This document shows, piece by piece, positions 34,472 through 41,800 of a stretch of 64,000 nt of DNA. Below the pieces are notes generated by a model. It was not told the origin of the DNA. It did no database searches and saw only the letters and a program-made list of their open reading frames with translations. Numbering within the stretch: the stretch's first letter is position 1; each line of letters opens with the position of its first letter. The position numbers and the translations under genes are program-made. The stretch is from assembly GCA_023397505.1 (NCBI GenBank), contig JAEWUC010000002.1, positions 310,001 through 374,000 of the forward strand, given 5' to 3'. The stretch comes from Bacteroidota bacterium. Its GTDB lineage: Bacteria > Bacteroidota > Ignavibacteria > Ignavibacteriales > Melioribacteraceae.

Positions 34472-35216
34472 AAGAATTATTCCTTGTTTGGATGTTAAAG
34501 ACGGAAGAGTTGTTAAGGGAACAAACTTTATTAACCTGCGCGATGCGGGTTCAGCCGTTGAACTTTCGGAAAGATATTATAAAGAAGGCGCCGACGAATT
34601 AGTTTTTCTCGATATTACTGCAACCGAAGAAAAAAGAAAAACATTGATTGAACTTGTGCGTGAAGTTGCTAAAGTAATTAGGATACCTTTTACCGTCGGC
34701 GGAGGCATTTCAGCGTTGGAAGATATTGATGCATTATTAAAAGCCGGTGCAGATAAAGTGTCTTTAAATTCTGCTATAGTTAGAAATCCCAACCTCATAA
34801 GCGAGGCATCAAAAAGATTCGGCAGTCAAGCTGTAGTTGCCGCTGTTGATGTTAAAACCATAAACGGTATTTCTAAAGTCTTTGTTAAAGGCGGAAAAGA
34901 AGAAACAGATATTGAAGGAGTTTCTTGGTGTAAAAGAGTTTTTGAACTCGGTGCAGGCGAAATTTTATTAACATCGATGGATAAAGACGGAACACGCAGC
35001 GGTTATGATTTGAGTCTGCTGAAGACAATTACGGAGATTGTCTCAATCCCGGTAATTGCCAGCGGCGGTGCGGGTTCGAAAGAAGATTTCTTAGATGCGT
35101 TCCGAAAATCAAATGTTGATGCTTGTCTCGCTGCCGGACTTTTCCATTACGGCGAACTTTCAATACCCGATCTGAAAACATTCTTAATAACAAACGGAAT
35201 AAATATTAGGCCATGA
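34461..35216 (+). CDS. hisF: Imidazole glycerol phosphate synthase cyclase subunit
   Basis: 251 aa TIM barrel. AKRIIPCLDVKDGRVVKGTNF, TVGGGISALEDI, ADKVSLNSAIV, AAVDVKT, LLTSMDKDGTRSGYD and IPVIASGGAGSKEDF match HisF. The start is TTG at 34461, in line with the usual M-x-AKRIIPCLDV start. It overlaps hisA by 11 nt and hisIE by 4 nt. Confidence 0.96.
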   Translation: MVAKRIIPCLDVKDGRVVKGTNFINLRDAGSAVELSERYYKEGADELVFLDITATEEKRKTLIELVREVAKVIRIPFTVGGGISALEDIDALLKAGADKVSLNSAIVRNPNLISEASKRFGSQAVVAAVDVKTINGISKVFVKGGKEETDIEGVSWCKRVFELGAGEILLTSMDKDGTRSGYDLSLLKTITEIVSIPVIASGGAGSKEDFLDAFRKSNVDACLAAGLFHYGELSIPDLKTFLITNGINIRP

Positions 35217-35827
35217 TTAATATAAACAAACTCGACTGCGACAAACTCGACGGGCTAATCCCGGCAATAATCATTGACGCGCAAACCGACCAGGTCTTAA
35301 TGCTTGGTTTTATGAATAATGAATCTCTGCAAAAAACCATAGATACAAACAAAGTTACATTTTACAGCCGAACAAGAAAACAATTATGGACGAAAGGGGA
35401 AACTTCCGGTAACTTTCTCGAACTTGTAGATATTAAATCCGATTGCGATAACGATACAATCATTGTTTATGCTAAACCTTTGGGTAATACATGCCACACC
35501 GGAAATTATTCGTGCTTTGGTATTGAAAAGAACAATCAAAAGTTTTTGAACCAGCTTTTTCAATTGATTAAAAACAGAAAAGCGGAGATGCCGGATAAAT
35601 CCTATACAACTAAATTGTTTAAAGAAGGCGCGAACAGGATAATCCAGAAAGTTGGTGAAGAAGCCATTGAAACAGTAATTGCTGCAAAGAACCGCGATAA
35701 AAAAGAAATTGTGAACGAAGTCTCGGATTTGATATATCATCTTTTTGTTATGCTTGCCGAACAGGAAATTGAGTTTGAAGAAATTATCGATAATCTTGCC
35801 GAAAGACATACGATGAAATCGAAGTAG
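35213..35827 (+). CDS. hisIE: Bifunctional phosphoribosyl-AMP cyclohydrolase / phosphoribosyl-ATP pyrophosphatase
   Basis: 204 aa fusion of HisI (1-110: DQVLMLGFMNNESLQKT, FYSRTRKQLWTKGETSGN, zinc Cys in GNTCHTGNYSCF) and HisE (115-204: SYTTKLFKEGANRIIQKVGEEAIETVIAA, EVSDLIYHLFVML). It performs steps 2 and 3 of the pathway. Last gene of the operon; no clear intrinsic terminator follows. Confidence 0.96.
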   Translation: MININKLDCDKLDGLIPAIIIDAQTDQVLMLGFMNNESLQKTIDTNKVTFYSRTRKQLWTKGETSGNFLELVDIKSDCDNDTIIVYAKPLGNTCHTGNYSCFGIEKNNQKFLNQLFQLIKNRKAEMPDKSYTTKLFKEGANRIIQKVGEEAIETVIAAKNRDKKEIVNEVSDLIYHLFVMLAEQEIEFEEIIDNLAERHTMKSK

Positions 35828-35917
35828 ATATTAGTTTTTACTCCATTTATGATTTATGTGGCTGCTTTTTATTCACTTATAGATCAACATCAATCTTACT
35901 AATCAAATGGGGGTATC

Positions 35918-36052
35918 ATGAAGATTAGAAATCAATTCCTTCTATCTATTTGCGTTGTGTTTACTTTTGTAATTAACATCCATTCGCAAGAAATGCACGG
36001 GGGTGCTGAACCGCCAACCTATAACGGTGATATATCTGCACTTAAAGTTTAA
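35918..36052 (+). CDS. Small secreted peptide, possibly a truncated gene
   Basis: 44 aa after a strong GGGGG ribosome binding site: MKIRNQFLLSICVVF..., a clear signal peptide ending near HSQ, then about 20 residues (EMHGGAEPPTYNGDISALKV) and a stop. It looks like the start of a larger secreted protein cut short at the left edge of the accessory island, but a real micropeptide is possible. Not recognised. Confidence 0.45.
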   Translation: MKIRNQFLLSICVVFTFVINIHSQEMHGGAEPPTYNGDISALKV

Positions 36053-36166
36053 CGACTCAAAAAGTGATTGAATTATAATTCTATATGCTTTATGTTGTAA
36101 TAAGAACATATTGTAAGAGTACTATTGTTAATTTAATTTCGTTATAAATATTAGTTATAAACCAAT

Positions 36167-37024
36167 ATGAATAATTTAACACATATAGAAAAACAAAAAC
36201 TAGAGAACGAGCTTGGTATGCATGGTGGTTATGTATTAGATTTCTCTAACCGCACATTTGAGGATTTTTTTAGAGAAGTTGTAGGTGTACAAATTTACGA
36301 TCAATGTTATGATTATGGCTCTGGTTCAAAAGCTAATCGAATGCGTTCATTTTGGAAACTCGCCACTGACAAACAGCTTATTTTGCTTTTTAAAGGTCTT
36401 CTAGAAGGTTGGGAAATATATTCGAAAACTCCAATTTCTGAAAATTCTCGAAAGCTATTAGAGAGTATTTTGTCAAAACTTGGAGATACTTCTTATGGTC
36501 ACAGAGCCGATCAGCAATCGAATACTGATATATTAAGCGAAGAATTATCACAGCAGCTTTCGGCAAGATTACTCGAAATTACATCATTGCGACCTCAACA
36601 ACGTGGGTATGAATTCGAAAAGTTTCTCACCCAATTATTTAATGCCTATGGTCTCTCAGCGCGTGCATCGTTTCGTCTAGTAGGTGAACAAATAGATGGA
36701 AGTTTTGTTGTAAACAACGATACTTATCTTCTTGAGGCAAAGTGGCAAAATTCTCCAACTGGTGTTGCTGACTTACATACTTTTGAAGGAAAGCTTGGAG
36801 AAAAGGCATCTTGGTCAAGAGGTCTTTTTGTTAGTAGTAGTGGATTTTCAAGTGAAGGACTTCAAGCTTTTGGTAGAGGTAAGCGTACAATATGTATGGA
36901 TGGTTTTGACATTTTTGAAATGCTGAGATTAAGATTATCATTTGTAAAAATTATAGAAGCTAAGGCAAGGAGAGCCGCTGAAACCGGTTCTCCCTTTGTT
37001 TCAGTTCGTGATCTTTTTGATTAA
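36167..37024 (+). CDS. Mrr-like restriction endonuclease-fold protein
   Basis: 285 aa cytoplasmic protein. The C-terminal half (about 145-265) is a PD-(D/E)xK nuclease of the Mrr_cat type: RGYEFEKFLTQLF, EQIDGSFVVNNDTYLLEAKWQ (D...ExK), GLFVSSSGFSSEGL. The N-terminal half is helical and unassigned. No methylase or specificity subunit is adjacent, so it is an orphan, possibly a modification-dependent nuclease. First gene of the accessory island. Confidence 0.72.
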   Translation: MNNLTHIEKQKLENELGMHGGYVLDFSNRTFEDFFREVVGVQIYDQCYDYGSGSKANRMRSFWKLATDKQLILLFKGLLEGWEIYSKTPISENSRKLLESILSKLGDTSYGHRADQQSNTDILSEELSQQLSARLLEITSLRPQQRGYEFEKFLTQLFNAYGLSARASFRLVGEQIDGSFVVNNDTYLLEAKWQNSPTGVADLHTFEGKLGEKASWSRGLFVSSSGFSSEGLQAFGRGKRTICMDGFDIFEMLRLRLSFVKIIEAKARRAAETGSPFVSVRDLFD

Positions 37025-37272
37025 TAGGTTTATAACCAGCCGCTCAAGACCGACCGCCGAAACGGATTGAGTTGAGTGCAGTTTTTAAGTTTACGTTTTT
37101 CCTTCGGCATTTTGTTCTAAGCAGATTGTAAATGTTAATTAGGGTCGCCGCCAGTGTGTTGTAATTTACTGGCGGCTACACAAAATATTGGTTGCAAGTT
37201 AAGCATTGCTGTTCTGGGCGGCGGCTTAGGCGCAACGCCGTTAGCTGCTAATAATGGTAAAATAAAAATTAT
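37025..37272. repeat. Structured cassette-spacer (attC-like) with core motif
   Basis: 248-nt GC-richer spacer without a gene. It starts near TATAACCAGCCGCTCAAG (37031-37048) and ends in CGCAACGCCGTTA (37231-37243), the same 13 nt found at 37812-37824. A perfect 9-bp hairpin GCCGCCAGT/ACTGGCGGC lies at 37147-37176. The ends are partly complementary, as in long integron attC sites. Confidence 0.45.
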
Positions 37273-37764
37273 ATGAATAGTGTATTAAAACAACTCTTTT
37301 CATTAATTCTTCCAATATCGGTTTTGATTTTAATTCCCCTAACTATAGAGAATAATTTTAGTATAGGATTTACATTTTATTCAATAATTGGTTTTTTCTT
37401 AGTATGTATAGGACTGTATATATTGATATTGACCATATCAACTTTTATAAGAATTGGGAAAGGGACTCTAGCACCTTGGAGCCCGACAATAAAATTAATT
37501 ATTAAAGGAATGTATGGATATGTTAGAAATCCTATGATAATGGGAGTATTATGTGTTTTAATAGGAGAATCACTTGCTTTATTATCCTTAAGTATTTCAA
37601 TATGGGCAATAATATTTTTCTTTATAAATAATGTTTGGTTTGTAGCATACGAAGAACCAAATTTAGAAAAAAAGTTCGGTGATGAGTATATATTGTACAA
37701 AAAAAATGTTCGGCGTTGGGTCCCTAAATTAAAACCATATGCGCCTCAAATAGAGTTAAAATAA
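37273..37764 (+). CDS. Isoprenylcysteine methyltransferase-like membrane protein
   Basis: 163 aa with about four transmembrane segments. MYGYVRNPMIMGVLCVLIGESL and YEEPNLEKKFGDEYILYKKNVRRWVP match the ICMT/PEMT (NnrU-like) methyltransferase fold. The substrate is probably a lipid or small molecule, not determinable here. Single-gene unit of the island. Confidence 0.78.
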   Translation: MNSVLKQLFSLILPISVLILIPLTIENNFSIGFTFYSIIGFFLVCIGLYILILTISTFIRIGKGTLAPWSPTIKLIIKGMYGYVRNPMIMGVLCVLIGESLALLSLSISIWAIIFFFINNVWFVAYEEPNLEKKFGDEYILYKKNVRRWVPKLKPYAPQIELK

Positions 37765-37824
37765 TTAATTTGCGGGTGACTTGATGAAGCAGTTCAGGAC
37801 GGCAAGTTTCACGCAACGCCGTTA
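37765..37824. repeat. Short attC-like spacer
   Basis: About 60 nt. GTGACTTG pairs with CAAG-TT-TCAC (two bulged T), then CGCAACGCCGTTA at 37812-37824, identical to 37231-37243. A short imperfect hairpin with extrahelical bases before a GTTA core is the attC pattern. Confidence 0.45.
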
Positions 37825-37844
37825 TGTGGAGATTGAGAGACAAA

Positions 37845-38636
37845 ATGAAAATTGATTGGAGTAGAGTTAAAAAACAAACGCTGTGGAACTATGAAGACTT
37901 AATTGCTAAACTTCAAAGTGTTCTCGACTATGACTTCGTAAAAGAACACTATAATCATACGTTTAAACAAGCCAAGATATATGCAAATAAAATACGTAGC
38001 GGTTATCTGCAAAATCGAGGAGACAAGATAGTCTTTATCGATAATATAGTTGTTAATCTCGAAAATTTTGGAAAGCTAGGGATTAAGAATTATTCAAAAC
38101 TTGTTTGTCAAGTAGCAACGCGAGAGCAGTGTATAACCTTCCTACGAAAAACAGATTTCGATTTTGATCAACTCGTTCAAACTCTCAATTACTTTTTACG
38201 CTGGGTTTTGCCATTCAAAACCCCAATACGCGAGTTTATCGATGTTGATAATGTGATTGAGATGAAATATTTAGCTTCATTAAAACAGCACAAGATCGTA
38301 ACAAATCTTGATATAATTAATTTAGGTCGAGATAAAGCGGGACGAAAAGAGTTATCCAATATTACAGACATCCCACTGACTTTTGTTATGAGTCTTGTAA
38401 ATAAAGCGGATATTTCGCGGCTGGCATATGTGAGAGGTAAAACAGTTGAACATCTCTGCGGAAGTGGGTATGATACATTAGAGAAATTAGCCACTGCAAA
38501 TATGACCGAGATGGAAGTCGAGATGGAAATTTATTATAAAACACTAGGCAAAAGTTTATCAGACTTTAAGGCAGTGATTCCATTGTCATGGATGGTAGGT
38601 GGTGCAAAGATATTGCCACGTGTAGTAAAAATTTGA
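37845..38636 (+). CDS. DUF4332-like helix-hairpin-helix protein
   Basis: 263 aa cytoplasmic protein. The C-terminal half (about 155-235) has helix-hairpin-helix-like units (LKQHKIVTNLDIINLGR, VRGKTVEHLCGSGYDTLEKLATA) as in DUF4332. The N-terminal half is helical and not recognised. ATG 37845 follows a GAGAG stretch; an in-frame ATG at 37824 lies inside the repeated core motif. Function unknown. Confidence 0.6.
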   Translation: MKIDWSRVKKQTLWNYEDLIAKLQSVLDYDFVKEHYNHTFKQAKIYANKIRSGYLQNRGDKIVFIDNIVVNLENFGKLGIKNYSKLVCQVATREQCITFLRKTDFDFDQLVQTLNYFLRWVLPFKTPIREFIDVDNVIEMKYLASLKQHKIVTNLDIINLGRDKAGRKELSNITDIPLTFVMSLVNKADISRLAYVRGKTVEHLCGSGYDTLEKLATANMTEMEVEMEIYYKTLGKSLSDFKAVIPLSWMVGGAKILPRVVKI

Positions 38637-38717
38637 TTAATATTAGCAGCAGCGCTTTTGTCTGAAGCATTGGCAGAAAATAATTCTGATTTCTATTCTA
38701 TAGGAGATTCAACACAA

Positions 38718-39098
38718 ATGTTACCAAATGAAATAATAATTACAAAAGAAAGGGCAATTCTGGATCGTTGGATAACCGGCGATACATTAGGATTCATTGA
38801 AGCTGCCGCCGAAGAAATAACATATTTTGATCCCGGCTTGGAAAAACGCTGTACAGGTAAAAAAGAGTTTCAAGAATGGATTGCCGCTTTTAACGGGACA
38901 TTCAGCTTTCCGGATTATGAATTGCTTGATCCGCAGGTTCAAATGCATGGAGATGTCGGTATTCTAACTTTCAACTTTGTTGGATTTATGCAGGATGGCA
39001 GCAAAGAATATTGGAATACAACTGAAGTATACAAACTGATTGAAGGGGATTGGAAACTGATAAGTTCTCATTGGTCACAAACTAAACCCAAACGATGA
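38718..39098 (+). CDS. NTF2-like (SnoaL/DUF4440) protein
   Basis: 126 aa alpha+beta barrel: ERAILDRWITGDTLGFIEAAAEEITYFDP ... GDVGILTFNFVGF ... VYKLIEGDWKLISSHWSQ. Family members bind or convert small molecules. ATG 38718 has GGAG upstream; a TTG at 38658 would add 20 poorly typical residues. Cassette-sized gene of the island. Confidence 0.72.
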   Translation: MLPNEIIITKERAILDRWITGDTLGFIEAAAEEITYFDPGLEKRCTGKKEFQEWIAAFNGTFSFPDYELLDPQVQMHGDVGILTFNFVGFMQDGSKEYWNTTEVYKLIEGDWKLISSHWSQTKPKR

Positions 39099-39427
39099 TA
39101 TATATATTTAAAGAAACCCGTTGTGTGAATTAGCAATAAACATTTATGAAAAAAATAATATTTTAATAAAGAACAAAGGAACTTAGACCCGCTTCGACTT
39201 GCGTCTTTAGCGAGGCGAGTTTTAATAATGATTATGATTTGTTATGATAAAACAAATCTGTGCAAATCATAAATAATCATAATAATCAGTGTTCTATTCT
39301 TTCATAAAATTAATTCACACAACCGGTTACTGATCAACATTGACAGCGTTTTCAGTGCGGCATGGTTGCTCATCGCTAACGGATGAAAAACCACATCGTT
39401 ATAAAACAAATAAAAGATGAGATAAAA
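39099..39427. other. Gene-free stretch with nested inverted repeats
   Basis: 329 nt without a credible gene. It contains an 18-nt imperfect terminal inverted repeat pair (39115-39132 and 39311-39328) and an inner AT-rich palindromic region (about 39228-39285). CGCTAACGG just before 39383 is a possible cassette boundary. Confidence 0.55.
39115..39328. mobile_element. MITE-like element with 18-nt terminal inverted repeats
   Basis: AACCCGTTGTGTGAATTA (39115-39132) and the reverse complement of 39311-39328 match at 17 of 18 positions. The element would be 214 nt, non-coding, with internal palindromes. No clear target-site duplication is visible, so the label is tentative. Confidence 0.4.
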
Positions 39428-39823
39428 ATGTATTTCTTACCAAAGAAAGATTTAGTTTATAGAATCGTGATATGGAGTCTCCCAATAATTATGCTGCCGC
39501 TTTTATTTATTGTTTTTACAACGGCAATGGTAGTTGTATTTGTCTTAAGTCTTGTACTTTCAGTTTGGCTTTGGAATAGTACAAGTTATAGAATTGAAAA
39601 TGGTGAGCTTTATATCAAATGCTGGGTATTAAGAAAAAATGTAAATATCCTAAATATTATTAAAGTAAGAAAAACCAATAATATACTTTCTTCATACGCG
39701 TTATCATTAGAAAGATTGGAAATAACAGAAAAACCAAGAAATAAATTTTATGTTTCACCAGATAATTTTGATTTATTTATTGATGAATTAAAAAAATACA
39801 ATCCCAATATTGAAATTATTTAA
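39428..39823 (+). CDS. PH-like (bPH) membrane protein
   Basis: 131 aa. Two adjacent hydrophobic helices (about 12-52), then a bacterial PH-like domain: SYRIENGELYIKCWVLRKNVNILNIIKVRKT ... LSLERLEITEKPRNKFYVSPDNFDLFIDELKKYNP, the bPH_4 (DUF1200-like) pattern. ATG 39428 is preferred (GATGAG upstream); an ATG at 39383 would add 15 residues. Function unknown. Confidence 0.7.
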   Translation: MYFLPKKDLVYRIVIWSLPIIMLPLLFIVFTTAMVVVFVLSLVLSVWLWNSTSYRIENGELYIKCWVLRKNVNILNIIKVRKTNNILSSYALSLERLEITEKPRNKFYVSPDNFDLFIDELKKYNPNIEII

Positions 39824-39835
39824 TGCATAATAACC

Positions 39836-39881
39836 AGGCCGTTTTTAACTATGCGGCATTTGTGTATCTGTATAGCGGCCT
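39836..39881. repeat. Imperfect hairpin spacer in island
   Basis: AGGCCG (39836-39841) pairs with CGGCCT (39876-39881), with an inner CTAT/ATAG. It is preceded by ATAACC, which also begins the 37031 spacer. Possible attC-like remnant. Confidence 0.3.
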
Positions 39882-39899
39882 CATAAAGTATAAAAGCTC

Positions 39900-40460
39900 A
39901 TGGAAAACCTAAAAAAATTTATACGAAGTTTTACTAATCTTTCAGAGGAAAGTTGGTTAATTCTTCATGACTGTTTGACGGAATTAGCTGTAAAGAAAGG
40001 GGTTTTCTTACTGCAAGAGAATGAAGTTTGCAATTCTATTTTTTTTATTAGTTCAGGATTTTGTAAATCATTTTACATCAAGGACGGCAAAGAGATAAAT
40101 ACAGCATTCTATTTTGAAAAAGACTTTTTTACAAACATCATAAGTCTGAAGAATGGAGAAAAATCAAAATATGCTATAAAAGCATGTGAAAATTCAGAAG
40201 TAATCAAATTTGATAAATTTAAGTTGCTTGATGCTTACAAAAAATCACAAGAAATAGAATCTTTCGGACGAAAAATATTGGAACTCATTGTTAAAAAACA
40301 AGAAGAGCATTTAGATACTTTTAAATTATTATCACCGGCACAACGATATGAGAACTTAATCTTAAATCAACCAAACATTTTGCAAAGAGTTTCTTTGACA
40401 CAAATTTCTTCATACTTGGGAATTAGCAGGGAAACATTGAGTAGAATTCGTGGTAAGTAA
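39900..40460 (+). CDS. Crp/Fnr-family transcription regulator
   Basis: 186 aa. cNMP-binding beta-roll (about 15-115: LLQENEVCNSIFFISSGFCKSFYIKDGKEINTAFYFEKDFFT) and a short C-terminal helix-turn-helix (LTQISSYLGISRETLSRIRGK). No cysteine cluster for an Fe-S centre. The ligand is unknown. It lies just upstream of the SnoaL-like gene, in the same direction. Confidence 0.83.
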   Translation: MENLKKFIRSFTNLSEESWLILHDCLTELAVKKGVFLLQENEVCNSIFFISSGFCKSFYIKDGKEINTAFYFEKDFFTNIISLKNGEKSKYAIKACENSEVIKFDKFKLLDAYKKSQEIESFGRKILELIVKKQEEHLDTFKLLSPAQRYENLILNQPNILQRVSLTQISSYLGISRETLSRIRGK

Positions 40461-40505
40461 AATATTTTGTGACTTTTGACGCAATAAAAAATAAATAAAT
40501 CCATT

Positions 40506-40513
40506 TAGTTTTG
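40506..40513 (+). promoter_or_regulatory. -7 element upstream of ester-cyclase-like gene
   Basis: TAGTTTTG matches TAnnTTTG, 26 nt before the start codon. The nearest TTTTG is 27 nt further upstream, longer than usual. Confidence 0.45.
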
Positions 40514-40539
40514 TCTATCATAAATAAAGGACAGAATAA

Positions 40540-40962
40540 ATGGAAAATTCAAAACTGGTAGTAGAGTTTATAGAACAAATATGGAATAATAGAAACTTTG
40601 AAAAATTAACCAAATTTTTGCATCCTGATTTCGTGGATAATTCACTTCCACCAACATTTGGTAAAGACATAGAAGGAATGAAGAAATGGATTATAGGAAC
40701 AGGAGTTTCGTTTCAACATAAAACAACAATTGAAGAACAGGTAACTGAAGGCGACAAAAGTATAATTAAAATTAGAATGGACCTAAAACATATCGGGCTT
40801 TGGCGTAATATTGAACCAACTGGAATGGAAATTAAAACAACCGGTTATAGATTTTATAAAATTATTGAAGGAAAAATATTTGAGCACTGGGCATTAATTG
40901 ACGGCCAAGCAATAGAAAATCAACTGAAAGGGGCATCACACGGTAGTAAGATCGCTAAATAA
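40540..40962 (+). CDS. SnoaL-like ester cyclase family protein
   Basis: 140 aa NTF2-fold protein. VEFIEQIWNNRNFEKLTKFLHPDFVDNSLPP, GMKKWIIGTGVSF, GYRFYKIIEGKIFEHWALIDGQAIENQL match the SnoaL-like polyketide cyclase/ester cyclase family. AAAGGACAG upstream gives a ribosome binding site. Substrate unknown. It may be controlled by the preceding Crp/Fnr regulator. Confidence 0.78.
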   Translation: MENSKLVVEFIEQIWNNRNFEKLTKFLHPDFVDNSLPPTFGKDIEGMKKWIIGTGVSFQHKTTIEEQVTEGDKSIIKIRMDLKHIGLWRNIEPTGMEIKTTGYRFYKIIEGKIFEHWALIDGQAIENQLKGASHGSKIAK

Positions 40963-41066
40963 AATTTTTAAAAATTATTAGATCAACAGATCAATATTTA
41001 TCAATTAACCAGGAATATTTTAGGCAATCAAATTCAGTATAAACCAATAAAAAGAAAGACAAAAGT

Positions 41067-41642
41067 ATGAGCAAAATAAATATTACAAAAAAAGAGTTGC
41101 CGGAAGAGCAACGCGAAGAACTACTCAGAATTTTGAAAACCCGTTTTGAGAAAAACATGCACCGTCATAAAGATCTTAAATGGGCTAAAGTACAAATAAA
41201 GTTGGAAGCCAATATTGGAAAAATGTGGTCGCTAAATGAAATGGAAAAGACAGGCGGTGAACCGGATGTTACCGGTTATGATAAAAAGACCGGCGAATAT
41301 ATTCTTATTGATTGTTCGGCAGAAAGTCCTACCGGCCGCAGGAGTATTTGTTACGACCGTGAAGCGCTTGAATCAAGGAAAGAACATAAACCAAAAAATA
41401 ATGCTGTTGATATGGCTGCTGCTATGGGAATTGAAATTTTAGCTGAAGAACAATATAGAGAATTGCAGAAAATTGGAAAATTTGATTTAAAGACTTCGAG
41501 CTGGGTAAAAACACCTTCTGATATAAGAAAACTCGGCGGGGCTATATTTTGTGATCGACGCTATAACAATGTCTTTACATATCACAATGGCGCAGAATCT
41601 TATTATGCAGCAAGAGGTTTCCGAGGTATAATTAGGATCTAA
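41067..41642 (+). CDS. DUF4256 family protein
   Basis: 191 aa cytoplasmic protein. LLRILKTRFEKNMHRHKDLKWAKVQIKLEANIGKMWSLNEMEKTGGEPDVTGYD, ECSAESPTGRRSICYDREALESR-like blocks (here DCSAESPTGRRS), AAAMGIEILAEEQYRELQ and the C-terminal FCDRRYNNVFTYHNGAESYYAARGFRG mark DUF4256. Function unknown; often found as a solitary, horizontally scattered gene. Last gene of the island. Confidence 0.8.
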   Translation: MSKINITKKELPEEQREELLRILKTRFEKNMHRHKDLKWAKVQIKLEANIGKMWSLNEMEKTGGEPDVTGYDKKTGEYILIDCSAESPTGRRSICYDREALESRKEHKPKNNAVDMAAAMGIEILAEEQYRELQKIGKFDLKTSSWVKTPSDIRKLGGAIFCDRRYNNVFTYHNGAESYYAARGFRGIIRI

Positions 41643-41800
41643 ATTTTGTATGGGCAGAGTAATTGTTTCTCGGCTATCTACAATTAAATACTGAAAGGTA
41701 TTGTTTAATTTCACAAAGCATTCCTGGAAACAAAGCTGAAAATTTATATTCGGTTTTTTTTGTAATATTCAATAAAACATATAGGAAAGATGGTTGGAAC

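Noticed and set aside
37824..37844. Upstream ATG of the DUF4332-like gene
   Set aside because: It lies within the repeated GCCGTTATG motif and lacks a ribosome binding site; ATG 37845 is preferred.
39181..39225. Possible terminator-like hairpin (CTTGCG...CGAGGCGAG)
   Set aside because: The stem is imperfect and there is no T run; better explained as part of the inverted-repeat element.
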